Shown in pieces: positions 50,935 through 58,776 of a stretch of DNA of 64,000 nucleotides. The DNA is taken from assembly GCF_022815725.1 (NCBI RefSeq), contig NZ_JALGRF010000002.1, positions 992,001 through 1,056,000 on the forward strand, written 5' to 3'. How positions within the stretch are numbered: position 1 is the stretch's first letter; each line of letters starts with the position of its first letter. The DNA comes from Streptomyces sp. APSN-46.1. Lineage in GTDB: Bacteria; Actinomycetota; Actinomycetes; Streptomycetales; Streptomycetaceae. The position numbers and the translations under genes are program-made. The notes beneath the pieces were generated by a model. That model was not told the origin of the DNA and did not search any database. It saw only the letters and a program-made list of their open reading frames with translations.

Positions 50935-53043
50935 CTAGAAGCGGCCGCCGCCGCCCATCCGACCGCGGGTGCGCCCGCCGCCGAAGGAGCCCGGGCCGGG
51001 GCCCCCGCCCCCGCCGCCGAAACCCCCGCCCCGGCCACCCCGGCCGCCGCCGAGGATCTCGCCGAGGATGATCCCGCCGAGCACCGCGCCGCCCATGCCC
51101 CCGCTCTGCCGCCGGCCGCCGCCGGCGTACGCGTCCTGGTAGCCCCGTACGTCCTGCTCGGCCAGCTGCTGCGCCTGCCGGGCGAGCGCGTCCGCCCGCT
51201 GGGCCTCCGCCAGGGCCGCCGCCGGGTCCGGTTCCGTCAGGGCCGCCGACCGCTCCAGGTGCCGCTGCGCCTCCGCCAGCCGGGTCCGGGCCTGGCTGCC
51301 GACCGCGCCCCGGCTGGTGGTGATGTAGTCCGTCGCCGCGCCGATCGCGCTGCGGGCCGAGAGCAGCGCCTGGTCCAGCAGCGCCACCGCCCGCCGACGG
51401 CCCGATTCGCTTTCGCGCGCCCCCGACAGGGCCTCGTCGAGCAGCGCGTCCGCCTCCTCGACCCGCCGCAGCGCGTCGATCGGGTCGTACCGGCCGGCCG
51501 CCCGCTCCTGCCGTACGTCGGCCAGGACCGCCTCCGCACGGCTGATCCGGCCGCGCAGATCCGCCGTCGAGACCTCCTTGGCGGTGCCGGCCAGCAGGCC
51601 GCGAGCGTCCGCGAGGTCCGTCTCGGTCTCGTTCACCGCCCCGTCCAGCTTCCCGGCCGCCTCCGCCAGCTCCTGGGCCCGCCGCTCGACCGCGTCCACC
51701 AGGGTCGCGGCCTGGTCCACCGCGCCCTCGGCGGCCCGTACGTGCACGGCCGCCCCGCCGTTGTCCCCGCCGTCGATCGCCGCCCGCGCCCCGTCGAGGC
51801 TGGTGGTCGCGAACAGCAGCCGGTCCTTGGCCTGTTCGGCGTTGGAGGCCACCGGGGCCGCGGCGGAGTCCGCGTACCGCCCGGTGAGGGCGGTGAGCGT
51901 GGCCTCCGCCGTCGTCGTGCGCCCGGCCAGCGCGCGGAAACGGTCCTCCACGGTCGCCAGCGCCCGCGCTGCGTTCTTCTCCAGGTCCCGCAGCCGGTCG
52001 AAGTCCGCCGCCTCGGCGTCGAGCCGCCGGTTCGCCTCCGCGCAGCGGGCGACGATCTCGTCCAGCATCCGGCGCCGGGTGGCGTCGTCCTCCGGGTACG
52101 CGTCGTCGAGCTGCTGGCGCAGCCGGAAGGCGTGCGTCAGCTCGCCCTTGGCGTACCCCACGGCCTCGGTGAAGGAGCCCACGGCCGCGTCCCCGAACTG
52201 GGCCGAGGCGAAGCCGAGTTCCTCGATGCTGGTGCGGACCGCGTCGTCGGTCTCCACCAGCAGCGCCTTGGCCTTGGCGTCGAGTTCGGGCAGCGGGAGC
52301 GCGGTCGTGGTCGCGGGCTGCTCGCCCCAGCCCGTCGTGGTCCTCGTACCGGACCCGGTGCCGCCGCCCTTTCGCTTGCTGCGGCGGTACGCGTACGCCG
52401 CGAGCGCGGCGGCCGCGCCGACCGTGACGACCGGGAGCACGAAGTCCCCGGCCCCGTTCTGGCCGCTCGAACCGTCACCGCCGGGGTTCGCCTCGCCGGG
52501 GGTGATGGCGGGGACGGGTACGGGCTGCCCGCCGAGCACGGCGTCGTAGCCGTTGGCCGCGCCGATCGCGGCGCCCGCCCAGTCGTTCTGCCGCAAGGCG
52601 GGATCGATGGCGGTCCGCGCGACGGCCGCGAGCTGCTCCTCGGTGAATCCGGAGTCCACATCGGCCGAATAGGCGTACTGCCGGGCTCCGGTCGCCACGG
52701 CCAGCAGTACGTCGTTCTGGCCGAGGCCGTTCTTCTGCGCGGTGGCGTCGGCCCAGCTCTGGGCGGAGCGGTCGGAGAAGTCGTGCACGTAGGCGACGAA
52801 GAGCTGGATCCCGCGGTTCGCGTACAGCCTGTCGAGCGCGGCCCCGACGGCGGGCCTCCGGTCGCCGAGGGCCCCGACGCGGTCGGTGATCTGCCCCTGC
52901 TGGGACAGGGTGACGGGATCCTCCGCCCGGGCGGGCGCCGCCCCGCCCACCCCCCACCCGCCGAACGCGAGCAGCGCGGCGGCGAGGGCGAGGGCCGCTC
53001 GGACGGCGATCGCGGGGGCGGTGCGTCTCGTCGACGGAGTCAC
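50935..53043 (-). CDS. TPM-domain membrane protein with coiled-coil and Gly-rich tail
   Basis: About 702 residues from GTG 53043. It has a signal peptide or anchor (residues 10-35), then a TPM domain ('TDRVGALGDRRPAVGAALDR', 'IQLFVAYVHDFSDRSAQSWA', 'NGLGQNDVLLAVATGARQYA'), a transmembrane helix near residue 205 ('VLPVVTVGAAAALAAYAYRR'), a long Ala/Glu/Arg-rich coiled-coil region and a glycine-rich end with GGGGRGGRGG units. In Streptomyces such proteins are regularly encoded beside PspA, and here the two genes are 54 bp apart. A role at the membrane in envelope stress with PspA is likely (inference from linkage). Confidence 0.88.
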   Translation of the reverse strand: MTPSTRRTAPAIAVRAALALAAALLAFGGWGVGGAAPARAEDPVTLSQQGQITDRVGALGDRRPAVGAALDRLYANRGIQLFVAYVHDFSDRSAQSWADATAQKNGLGQNDVLLAVATGARQYAYSADVDSGFTEEQLAAVARTAIDPALRQNDWAGAAIGAANGYDAVLGGQPVPVPAITPGEANPGGDGSSGQNGAGDFVLPVVTVGAAAALAAYAYRRSKRKGGGTGSGTRTTTGWGEQPATTTALPLPELDAKAKALLVETDDAVRTSIEELGFASAQFGDAAVGSFTEAVGYAKGELTHAFRLRQQLDDAYPEDDATRRRMLDEIVARCAEANRRLDAEAADFDRLRDLEKNAARALATVEDRFRALAGRTTTAEATLTALTGRYADSAAAPVASNAEQAKDRLLFATTSLDGARAAIDGGDNGGAAVHVRAAEGAVDQAATLVDAVERRAQELAEAAGKLDGAVNETETDLADARGLLAGTAKEVSTADLRGRISRAEAVLADVRQERAAGRYDPIDALRRVEEADALLDEALSGARESESGRRRAVALLDQALLSARSAIGAATDYITTSRGAVGSQARTRLAEAQRHLERSAALTEPDPAAALAEAQRADALARQAQQLAEQDVRGYQDAYAGGGRRQSGGMGGAVLGGIILGEILGGGRGGRGGGFGGGGGGPGPGSFGGGRTRGRMGGGGRF

Positions 53044-53149
53044 ATCTGGGAGCGTATGGGCGCTCTTCCGGCCCCGCACCCGGAGCGATCACCCGACGGG
53101 AGGGCCCCGCCGGAGGCCCGGCGGGAGGGCCCGGCGGGAGGGCCCGGCC

Positions 53150-56100
53150 CTACGGCAGTGCCACCGCCGTGAGCCCGGGCAGCGAGAGGACGATGCCGTC
53201 ACCGGCCAGCACGGCCGCGGCGCCGCCGATCCCGGGGTGCTCCCAGTGCCAGACCGGCCTTCCGGTCGCCAGGTCCAGGCCCGTCAGGAACGGCGGCCGG
53301 GGCGTGCGGCCGAACCGTCCGCCGCGGCCCCCCTGCGAGGACTTGAGGTAGAGCACGCCCTGCCGGATGCCCAGCGGTTCGAGGACGCAGGAGGGGCCGC
53401 TCCGCCGGGTCACCCGCTGTTGCCACAACAAGCTCCCGCTCTGCCCGTCCAGGGCGTACACCATGTCCCAGCCCTCCTCGGTCCGGAACACGGCCGCGTA
53501 GACCACGCCGCCCTCGACCAGCAGCCGGGGCGCCGGCGAGCCCGCCTCGAACCGCCACAGCTCGTGCCCGTCGAGCCGTCGCAGGGCGCGCACGGTGTCC
53601 CCGTCCATCACGTGCACCGGACCGCCCGGGAGCTGCGGCCCGAGCGCGTACCCGTTCCGCGGCCAGGACCACAGGGGCAGTCCGTCGGCCGGCCGCAGCG
53701 CCGTGAGCAGGAGCCCGTCCGAGAGGACCAGGCAGTCGCCCGCCACCGTCAGCCTGCGCGAACCACCGCCCTGGACCGGGCGCCGCCACACGGTCTCGCC
53801 GGTCGCCGGGTCCAGGGCGGTCAGCTCGCCGCGCGTCCCGTACAGCCCGAGCCCGCAGGCCAGGGTCAGCGCCGCACCCTGGCCGGTCCGGGTGTCCGGC
53901 AGATCCCGCCACCAGCGGACCCGGCCGTCCTCGGGCTCCCGCGCCAGCAGCCGGACCCCGAGGCCGGCGGCCGCCTCCACGGCGACGAGGACCACGCCCG
54001 CGTCCGCCGCGCTCGACACCCGGGCCGCGGTCACCCGCGCGGCGGCCTCCCGCGCCGCGCCCGGCAACGGCCGGGCCGGGACCCCTTCGTCGGCGTGCGC
54101 GCTCCAGCGGCCCGCACCGGTGTCGGCCCATACGGAGCCCACCTCGTCGCCCTCGGACCACACCACGCAGTCCCCGGCGGCGTGGAGGGGGTTCGAGGGC
54201 AGGGACGAGGGGAGCTGCCCGCCCGAAGGGGCCGTGCCCGGGCCCACCTCCGCGCGCCAGCGGACCTGGCCGGGGCCCACGGCCGCCTCGGGAGGGCGGC
54301 CTCTCCGGGCCCGGGTCGCGGTGCTGACGACCACGGCCCGGTCGCGCGGCGGCGGGCTGCCGGGGTCCGTCGCCGCCTCCGGCAGCCAGGGCCGGTCGGA
54401 CACGTACTCGGAGGCGATCCGGATCAGCTCCAGGGCCCGTGACGACCCCTCGCCCCGGGCCCGGGCGAGCGCCGCCCGTTCCCGTCCCGCCGCCAGGTCC
54501 AGCGGGAGCCGGGGGCGCCCCTCACGCGCCAGGGCGGCGTCCAGGGCCGCCCGTGCGGCCTTAACCCGCGCATCCTGTGAGTCCGTACCCCCGCGGCCCG
54601 GGATGTCCGCCGCGCGCTCCCGCACGAGGAGGAACAGCTCCTGCCTCGCCCGGTCGAGGAACAGGTCCTCCGGGTGTCCGGTGACGCCGAGCGCCGACGC
54701 CACCTCGCACAGGGCGCGGACGCGCTCGCTCCCGAGCGGCATGTGCGCGATGAGGCGCAACGCCTCCTCGGGATCCCCGGGCGCGGCGGCCACGGCGGCG
54801 GCCGTCACGGCCGCCCGCTCCGCCGACGACCGCAGTTCCGGGTCCGCGATCAGGTCCAGGTACTCGTCCAGTCGCGCGGGGTCGGTCCGGGCCGCGCCCT
54901 CGGCCACCCGCGTCCAGATGCCGCCGCCCGACATCTGTCCGCTGAACGTGCCGCCGCCGAAGTGACGCCGGGCCAGCACGGCGGCGCGCTCGGGGGCGAC
55001 CGCGGCGAGCTCTCGCGCCACCGAGTGGAGCGGGCTCTGCCGCTCCGGCGGGAACACCGTGAACAGTGCCTGCTGGGCATCGGTGAGGAGCCGATCCGTT
55101 CGCGCGGGGGCATGCGGGGCGCTCTGCCGGGCGAGTCTGGCCAGATTCCCGGCCACCACCAACCCGCTCTCCCCGGCATCGGCCCACGCGGCGAGCTCCG
55201 CGCCCGCCAGCAGCCGGCCGGCCAGCCCCGCGTCGAAGCGGGCCGCCGCGTCCGCCGCGCGGGCCAGGGCCTCGACGCGCCGGCGCCCGAGCTGGGCGTG
55301 CGGGGAGCCGGGCTCCAGTTCCGCCTCCGCCTCCAGCAGCAGCCCCCGTACGAACTCCCGCACTTCGGCGGGGTCCACGACCCCCGCGGCAGACTCCCCC
55401 GCTCCCGCTCCCGCTCCCCCGCCCGCCGCGCCCGCTCCCGCTCCCCCGCCCGCCGCGCCCGCTCCCGCAGCTGCGCCTGTGCCTGCGCCCGCTCCCGCAG
55501 CTGCGCCTGCGCCTGCGCCCGCTCCCGCAGCTGGGCCCACGCCCGCGCCCGCTCCCGCTCCCGCGCCTGCGACCGCGCCTGCGCCTGCGACCGCGCCTGC
55601 GCCCGCTCCCGCGCCTGCGACCGCTCCCGCAGCCGCGGCCACGCCGGCCGGACCCCAGGCGGGACCCCCGGCCGGAGCACCCCCCAGTTCCAGCAGCCCC
55701 CGCAGCGTCTTCCCCACCGACTCCGCCGACTCCGGCCGCTCCGCCGGGGACTTCGCCAGCAGGACCCGTACCAGCGCGTCCAGCTCCGGGGCCACCCGCA
55801 GCGGCGCCGGGGCGTCCTCGATGTGCCGGCGCATGAGGACGTAGGGCCCCTCGGCCGAACCGAACGGCGGCCCCCCGCTCAGCAGGGCGTACAGCACGCA
55901 CCCCAGCGCGTACAGATCGCACCGGGCGTCCACCGCCTCGCCCCGCCACTGCTCGGGCGCCATGTACGCCGGGGTGCCGAAGATCCGGCCGGTGACCGTC
56001 CAGCCCGCCGTCGCGTCCGCGGAGTGCGCGATGCCGAAGTCGCAGATCTTGAGGCGGCCGCCGGGCAGCCGGAAGAGGTTGGCGGGCTTCAGGTCCCGGT

Positions 56101-56494
56101 GCACCACGGCCCGTTCGTGCGCGGCGGCCAGGGCCTCCGCCGTCTGCGCCGCCAGACCGAGCGCCTGCTCCACCGGCAGGCCGTCCGGGGAGCGGCCCAG
56201 TACCGAAGCCAGGTCCTCGCCGGAGAGCAACTCCATGACGATGAAGAGCCGGCCGTCGTGGCGGCCCACGTCGTGCACCACCGTGATCCCCGGGTGCTGG
56301 AGCCGCGCCCCGATGGTGGCCTCGCGCCGGAAGCGGGCCACCACCTCGTCGTTCGTCGCCGCCTCCAGCAGCACCTTCACCGCGACGGCCCGGTCCAGGT
56401 CCAGGTCGTGCCCGCGCCACACCTCGCCCATACCGCCCTGGCCGAGCCGCCGGTCCAGCCGGTAACGGCCCGCCAGTTGATCCCCCACCCGCAC
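53150..56494 (-). CDS. Ser/Thr protein kinase with beta-propeller-like C-terminus
   Basis: About 1,114 residues from GTG 56494. The kinase domain (residues 10-270) is complete: 'LGQGGMGEVWRG', K40, 'VVHRDLKPANLFRL' with D134, and 'ICDFGIAHS' with D152. A low-complexity stretch of about 110 residues made of GAGAGA, AAGAGA and GGGAGA units follows, then a helical region, then PQQ-like beta-propeller repeats ('LTALDPATGETVWRRPVQGG', 'GLDLATGRPVWHWEHPG'). No clear transmembrane helix separates kinase and propeller, unlike many PASTA kinases. Activity on neighbouring proteins is plausible but unproven. Confidence 0.92.
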   Translation of the reverse strand: MRVGDQLAGRYRLDRRLGQGGMGEVWRGHDLDLDRAVAVKVLLEAATNDEVVARFRREATIGARLQHPGITVVHDVGRHDGRLFIVMELLSGEDLASVLGRSPDGLPVEQALGLAAQTAEALAAAHERAVVHRDLKPANLFRLPGGRLKICDFGIAHSADATAGWTVTGRIFGTPAYMAPEQWRGEAVDARCDLYALGCVLYALLSGGPPFGSAEGPYVLMRRHIEDAPAPLRVAPELDALVRVLLAKSPAERPESAESVGKTLRGLLELGGAPAGGPAWGPAGVAAAAGAVAGAGAGAGAVAGAGAVAGAGAGAGAGVGPAAGAGAGAGAAAGAGAGTGAAAGAGAAGGGAGAGAAGGGAGAGAGESAAGVVDPAEVREFVRGLLLEAEAELEPGSPHAQLGRRRVEALARAADAAARFDAGLAGRLLAGAELAAWADAGESGLVVAGNLARLARQSAPHAPARTDRLLTDAQQALFTVFPPERQSPLHSVARELAAVAPERAAVLARRHFGGGTFSGQMSGGGIWTRVAEGAARTDPARLDEYLDLIADPELRSSAERAAVTAAAVAAAPGDPEEALRLIAHMPLGSERVRALCEVASALGVTGHPEDLFLDRARQELFLLVRERAADIPGRGGTDSQDARVKAARAALDAALAREGRPRLPLDLAAGRERAALARARGEGSSRALELIRIASEYVSDRPWLPEAATDPGSPPPRDRAVVVSTATRARRGRPPEAAVGPGQVRWRAEVGPGTAPSGGQLPSSLPSNPLHAAGDCVVWSEGDEVGSVWADTGAGRWSAHADEGVPARPLPGAAREAAARVTAARVSSAADAGVVLVAVEAAAGLGVRLLAREPEDGRVRWWRDLPDTRTGQGAALTLACGLGLYGTRGELTALDPATGETVWRRPVQGGGSRRLTVAGDCLVLSDGLLLTALRPADGLPLWSWPRNGYALGPQLPGGPVHVMDGDTVRALRRLDGHELWRFEAGSPAPRLLVEGGVVYAAVFRTEEGWDMVYALDGQSGSLLWQQRVTRRSGPSCVLEPLGIRQGVLYLKSSQGGRGGRFGRTPRPPFLTGLDLATGRPVWHWEHPGIGGAAAVLAGDGIVLSLPGLTAVALP
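55385..55645. repeat. GC-rich low-complexity tract coding Ala/Gly runs in the kinase
   Basis: The tract is built of short units such as GCTCCCGC, GCGCCTGC and CCCGCCGCG in irregular tandem order, encoding about 85 residues of almost only Ala and Gly in the kinase linker. It is a likely hotspot for length change and for assembly error. Confidence 0.85.
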
Positions 56495-56560
56495 CGCGCA
56501 TGCCCCCTGACTCCACGTCAATGACGTCCACCCAGGGGGCATTGTGTACTGCGAAGTGAA

Positions 56561-57337
56561 CTATTGGGGGTCGGAACGGCGGCGGATCCTGCTTCCCAGC
56601 CACACCAGCGGGTCGTACTTGCGGTCCACCGCCCGCTCCTTCAGCGGGATCAGGGCGTTGTCGGTGATCTTGATGTCCTCGGGGCAGACCTCCGTACAGC
56701 ACTTGGTGATGTTGCAGTAGCCCAGTCCGTGCTCGTCCTGGGCGGTGCGCTTGCGGTCCAGGCCCGCCTCGGCCGCCGCGTCCAGCGGGTGCATGTCCAG
56801 CTCCGCCACCCGCATCAGGAAGCGCGGACCCGCGAAGGCCGCCTTGTTCTCCTCGTGGTCACGCACCACGTGGCAGGTGTCCTGGCACAGGAAGCACTCG
56901 ATGCACTTGCGGAACTCCTGCGAGCGCTCCACATCCACCTGCCGCATCCGGTACGCGCCCGGAGCCACCCCCTCCGGCGGCACGAAGGACGGGACCTCGC
57001 GCGCCTTCCGGTAGTTGAAGGACACGTCGGTCACCAGGTCCCGGATCACCGGGAAAGCCCGCAGCGGGGTCACGGTGATCGTCTCGTCCCGCGAGAAGGT
57101 GGACATCCGGGTCATGCACATCAGCCGGGGCCGCCCGTTGACCTCCGCGCTGCACGAGCCGCACTTGCCGGCCTTGCAGTTCCAGCGGACCGCCAGGTCG
57201 GAGGCCTGGGTCGCCTGCAGCCGGTGGACGATGTCCAGGACCACCTCGCCGTCGTGCACCTCGACGGTGAAGTCCCGCAGCTCGCCGCCCTCCGCGTCGC
57301 CCCGCCAGATCCGGAAGCGGGCGTCGTAGGTAGTCAC
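56561..57337 (-). CDS. sdhB: Succinate dehydrogenase iron-sulfur subunit (Sdh1 type)
   Basis: A 258-residue SdhB/FrdB subunit. The [2Fe-2S] ligands are C54, C59, C62 and C74 ('RWNCKAGKCGSCSAEV', 'RLMCM'); the second set is C145, C148, C151 and C155 ('CIECFLCQDTC'), and a third is C208, C213/C214 and C218 ('GYCNITKCCTEVCPEDIKIT'). It carries electrons from SdhA to the membrane subunit. GTG start at 57337. In the normal operon its start would follow or overlap the sdhA stop; here a 1.4-kb tnpB element separates the two, and the element's left end begins at the base just upstream of the start codon. Confidence 0.95.
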   Translation of the reverse strand: MTTYDARFRIWRGDAEGGELRDFTVEVHDGEVVLDIVHRLQATQASDLAVRWNCKAGKCGSCSAEVNGRPRLMCMTRMSTFSRDETITVTPLRAFPVIRDLVTDVSFNYRKAREVPSFVPPEGVAPGAYRMRQVDVERSQEFRKCIECFLCQDTCHVVRDHEENKAAFAGPRFLMRVAELDMHPLDAAAEAGLDRKRTAQDEHGLGYCNITKCCTEVCPEDIKITDNALIPLKERAVDRKYDPLVWLGSRIRRRSDPQ

Positions 57338-57480
57338 TCGATTTCTCCCTGGATGCCCCGGGCTTCAGCCCGGGAAGGAATGGGTCCTTGGGTCGGAGGC
57401 GCGGAGCGCCGGAGTTCGGTTCGCATCTGGTCTGACCTGCCCTTTCGGCTGTTGTCAGTGGTCGGGGATAGGTTGTTGGC

Positions 57481-58710
57481 ATGACGGCACGACAGGTTTC
57501 GGGGGACGCCGGGTACGCCCGGTGGACGTTCCGTGTCCGCGTGTCGTCCACCGCGCTCGCTGCGCTGCTGGGCGAGTGGGACCGGTGCCGCTGGGTGTGG
57601 AACGAGTGCTGCGCGAAGTCGAAGCAGACCCACTTGTGGAATAGCAAGCGTCCCGAAGGTGCGGACAAGCGGACGTGTGGTCCGGCGCAGCTCGACAAGA
57701 TGCTGACCGCAGCCCGTACCGGGAACGCGTGGCTGCGTGAGGGCAGCAGCGTTCCGCAGCAGCAGCTGATCCGCGACTTCGGCACGTCCCGCGCCAAGGC
57801 GCAGAAAGACATCACTGACCGGCTGCCGGTGCGGCAGCGGGCCGGGATGCCCAAGTGGAAGAAGAAGCGCGAGGCGCTGCCGAGTCTCAACTACACCCAG
57901 CGCGGCTTCCGCCTCAAAGGCGGAAGGCTGCACCTGGCGGGCGGCATCGTGCTGACGGTGGTGTGGTCGCGGGACCTCCCCGCCGGCCCGTCCAGCGTGC
58001 GTGTCTACCGTGACAGCCTCGGGCACTGGTACGCGAGCTTCGTCATTCCCGCCCAGGTGCAGCCGCTCCCCAAGACGGGGCGTGTGATCGGTATCGACTG
58101 GGGCGTGAAGGAAACCGCGACCACCACGTCCGACGATCACGACCTTCCCCACGCCCAGCACGGGAGGAACGCCGCGCAAAAGCTCGCCCGCTACCAGCGT
58201 ATGACGGCCCGCCGCAAGCCCCCGAGGGGCAAGGCCGGTTCGAAGGGCTACCAGCAGGCGAAGAAGCTGACGGCGAAGCTGCACAAGAAGGTGGCCCGCC
58301 AGCGTCAGGACACCGGCCGCAAGTGGGCCAAGGCTGTGGTCCGCGACCACGATGCCCTGGCGGTGGAGGACTTCCGGCCGAAGTTCCTCGCCAAGTCCAC
58401 CATGGCCCGCAAGGCAGCCGACGCGGCGATCTCCGCGACCAAACGTGAGCTGATCGCCATGGCCCGCAAGCACGGGCGCATCGTGCACCTGGTACACCCC
58501 GCGCACACCACCATGGACTGCGCGCAGTGCGGAGCGAGAACCAAGCACGCGCTACCCCTCTCAGAACGAACCTACGCCTGCACCGCGTGCGGAGCCGTAT
58601 CCCCCAGGGATAAGAACTCCGCCCGCGTGATGTTGGTCCGGGCTGGTCTGGCCCCGGCTAGTGCTGATCGCGTAAGACCAGGTGGGGCGCTGCCCCATCT
58701 GGCAGCGTGA
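57481..58710 (+). CDS. tnpB: TnpB, RNA-guided nuclease, antisense within the sdh operon
   Basis: A 409-residue TnpB from ATG 57481. RuvC acids are D206 ('IGIDWGVKET'), E296 ('LAVEDFRPKF') and D377 ('PRDKNSARVM'); the zinc ribbon is C347/C350 and C367/C370 ('CAQC', 'CTAC'). All are intact. It belongs to a different branch from the TnpB at 32038: the N-terminal domain and RuvC surroundings differ strongly. It is transcribed against the sdh operon, so its mRNA and omega-RNA could interfere with sdhA and sdhB expression. Confidence 0.93.
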   Translation: MTARQVSGDAGYARWTFRVRVSSTALAALLGEWDRCRWVWNECCAKSKQTHLWNSKRPEGADKRTCGPAQLDKMLTAARTGNAWLREGSSVPQQQLIRDFGTSRAKAQKDITDRLPVRQRAGMPKWKKKREALPSLNYTQRGFRLKGGRLHLAGGIVLTVVWSRDLPAGPSSVRVYRDSLGHWYASFVIPAQVQPLPKTGRVIGIDWGVKETATTTSDDHDLPHAQHGRNAAQKLARYQRMTARRKPPRGKAGSKGYQQAKKLTAKLHKKVARQRQDTGRKWAKAVVRDHDALAVEDFRPKFLAKSTMARKAADAAISATKRELIAMARKHGRIVHLVHPAHTTMDCAQCGARTKHALPLSERTYACTACGAVSPRDKNSARVMLVRAGLAPASADRVRPGGALPHLAA

Positions 58711-58747
58711 GCTAGAAATCCCCGAACAGCCCTGGAGGGTGGCCAAT

Positions 58748-58776
58748 CCCCTCCCTCCAGGGAGGGGAGCAGTCAA
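58748..58776 (+). repeat. Right end of the second IS605-type element
   Basis: CCCCTCCCT (58748-58756) pairs with AGGGAGGGG (58759-58767) around CC, then AGCAG, then TCAA (58773-58776). This matches the design at 33327-33356. The TCA of this TCAA is read on the other strand as the TGA stop of sdhA. Confidence 0.8.

Larger units (their letters stand above)
57338..58776. mobile_element. IS200/IS605-family tnpB-only element inside the sdh operon
   Basis: I place the element at 57338-58776 (1,439 bp). Left end: a hairpin CCCGGGC/GCCCGGG around TTCA (57357-57374) lies just inside. Right end: CCCCTCCCT/AGGGAGGGG around CC (58748-58767), then five bases, then TCAA (58773-58776). The bases before the left end are TCAC (57334-57337). 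IS608 uses TTAC as its target and TCAA at its right end, so TCAC/TCAA fits that transposition chemistry. It carries only tnpB, no tnpA, so it needed a transposase from elsewhere. Confidence 0.82.

Noticed and set aside
54561..56702. Large alternative frame over the kinase gene
   Set aside because: It is an out-of-frame shadow with arginine/glycine-rich nonsense sequence; the kinase frame holds all catalytic motifs.
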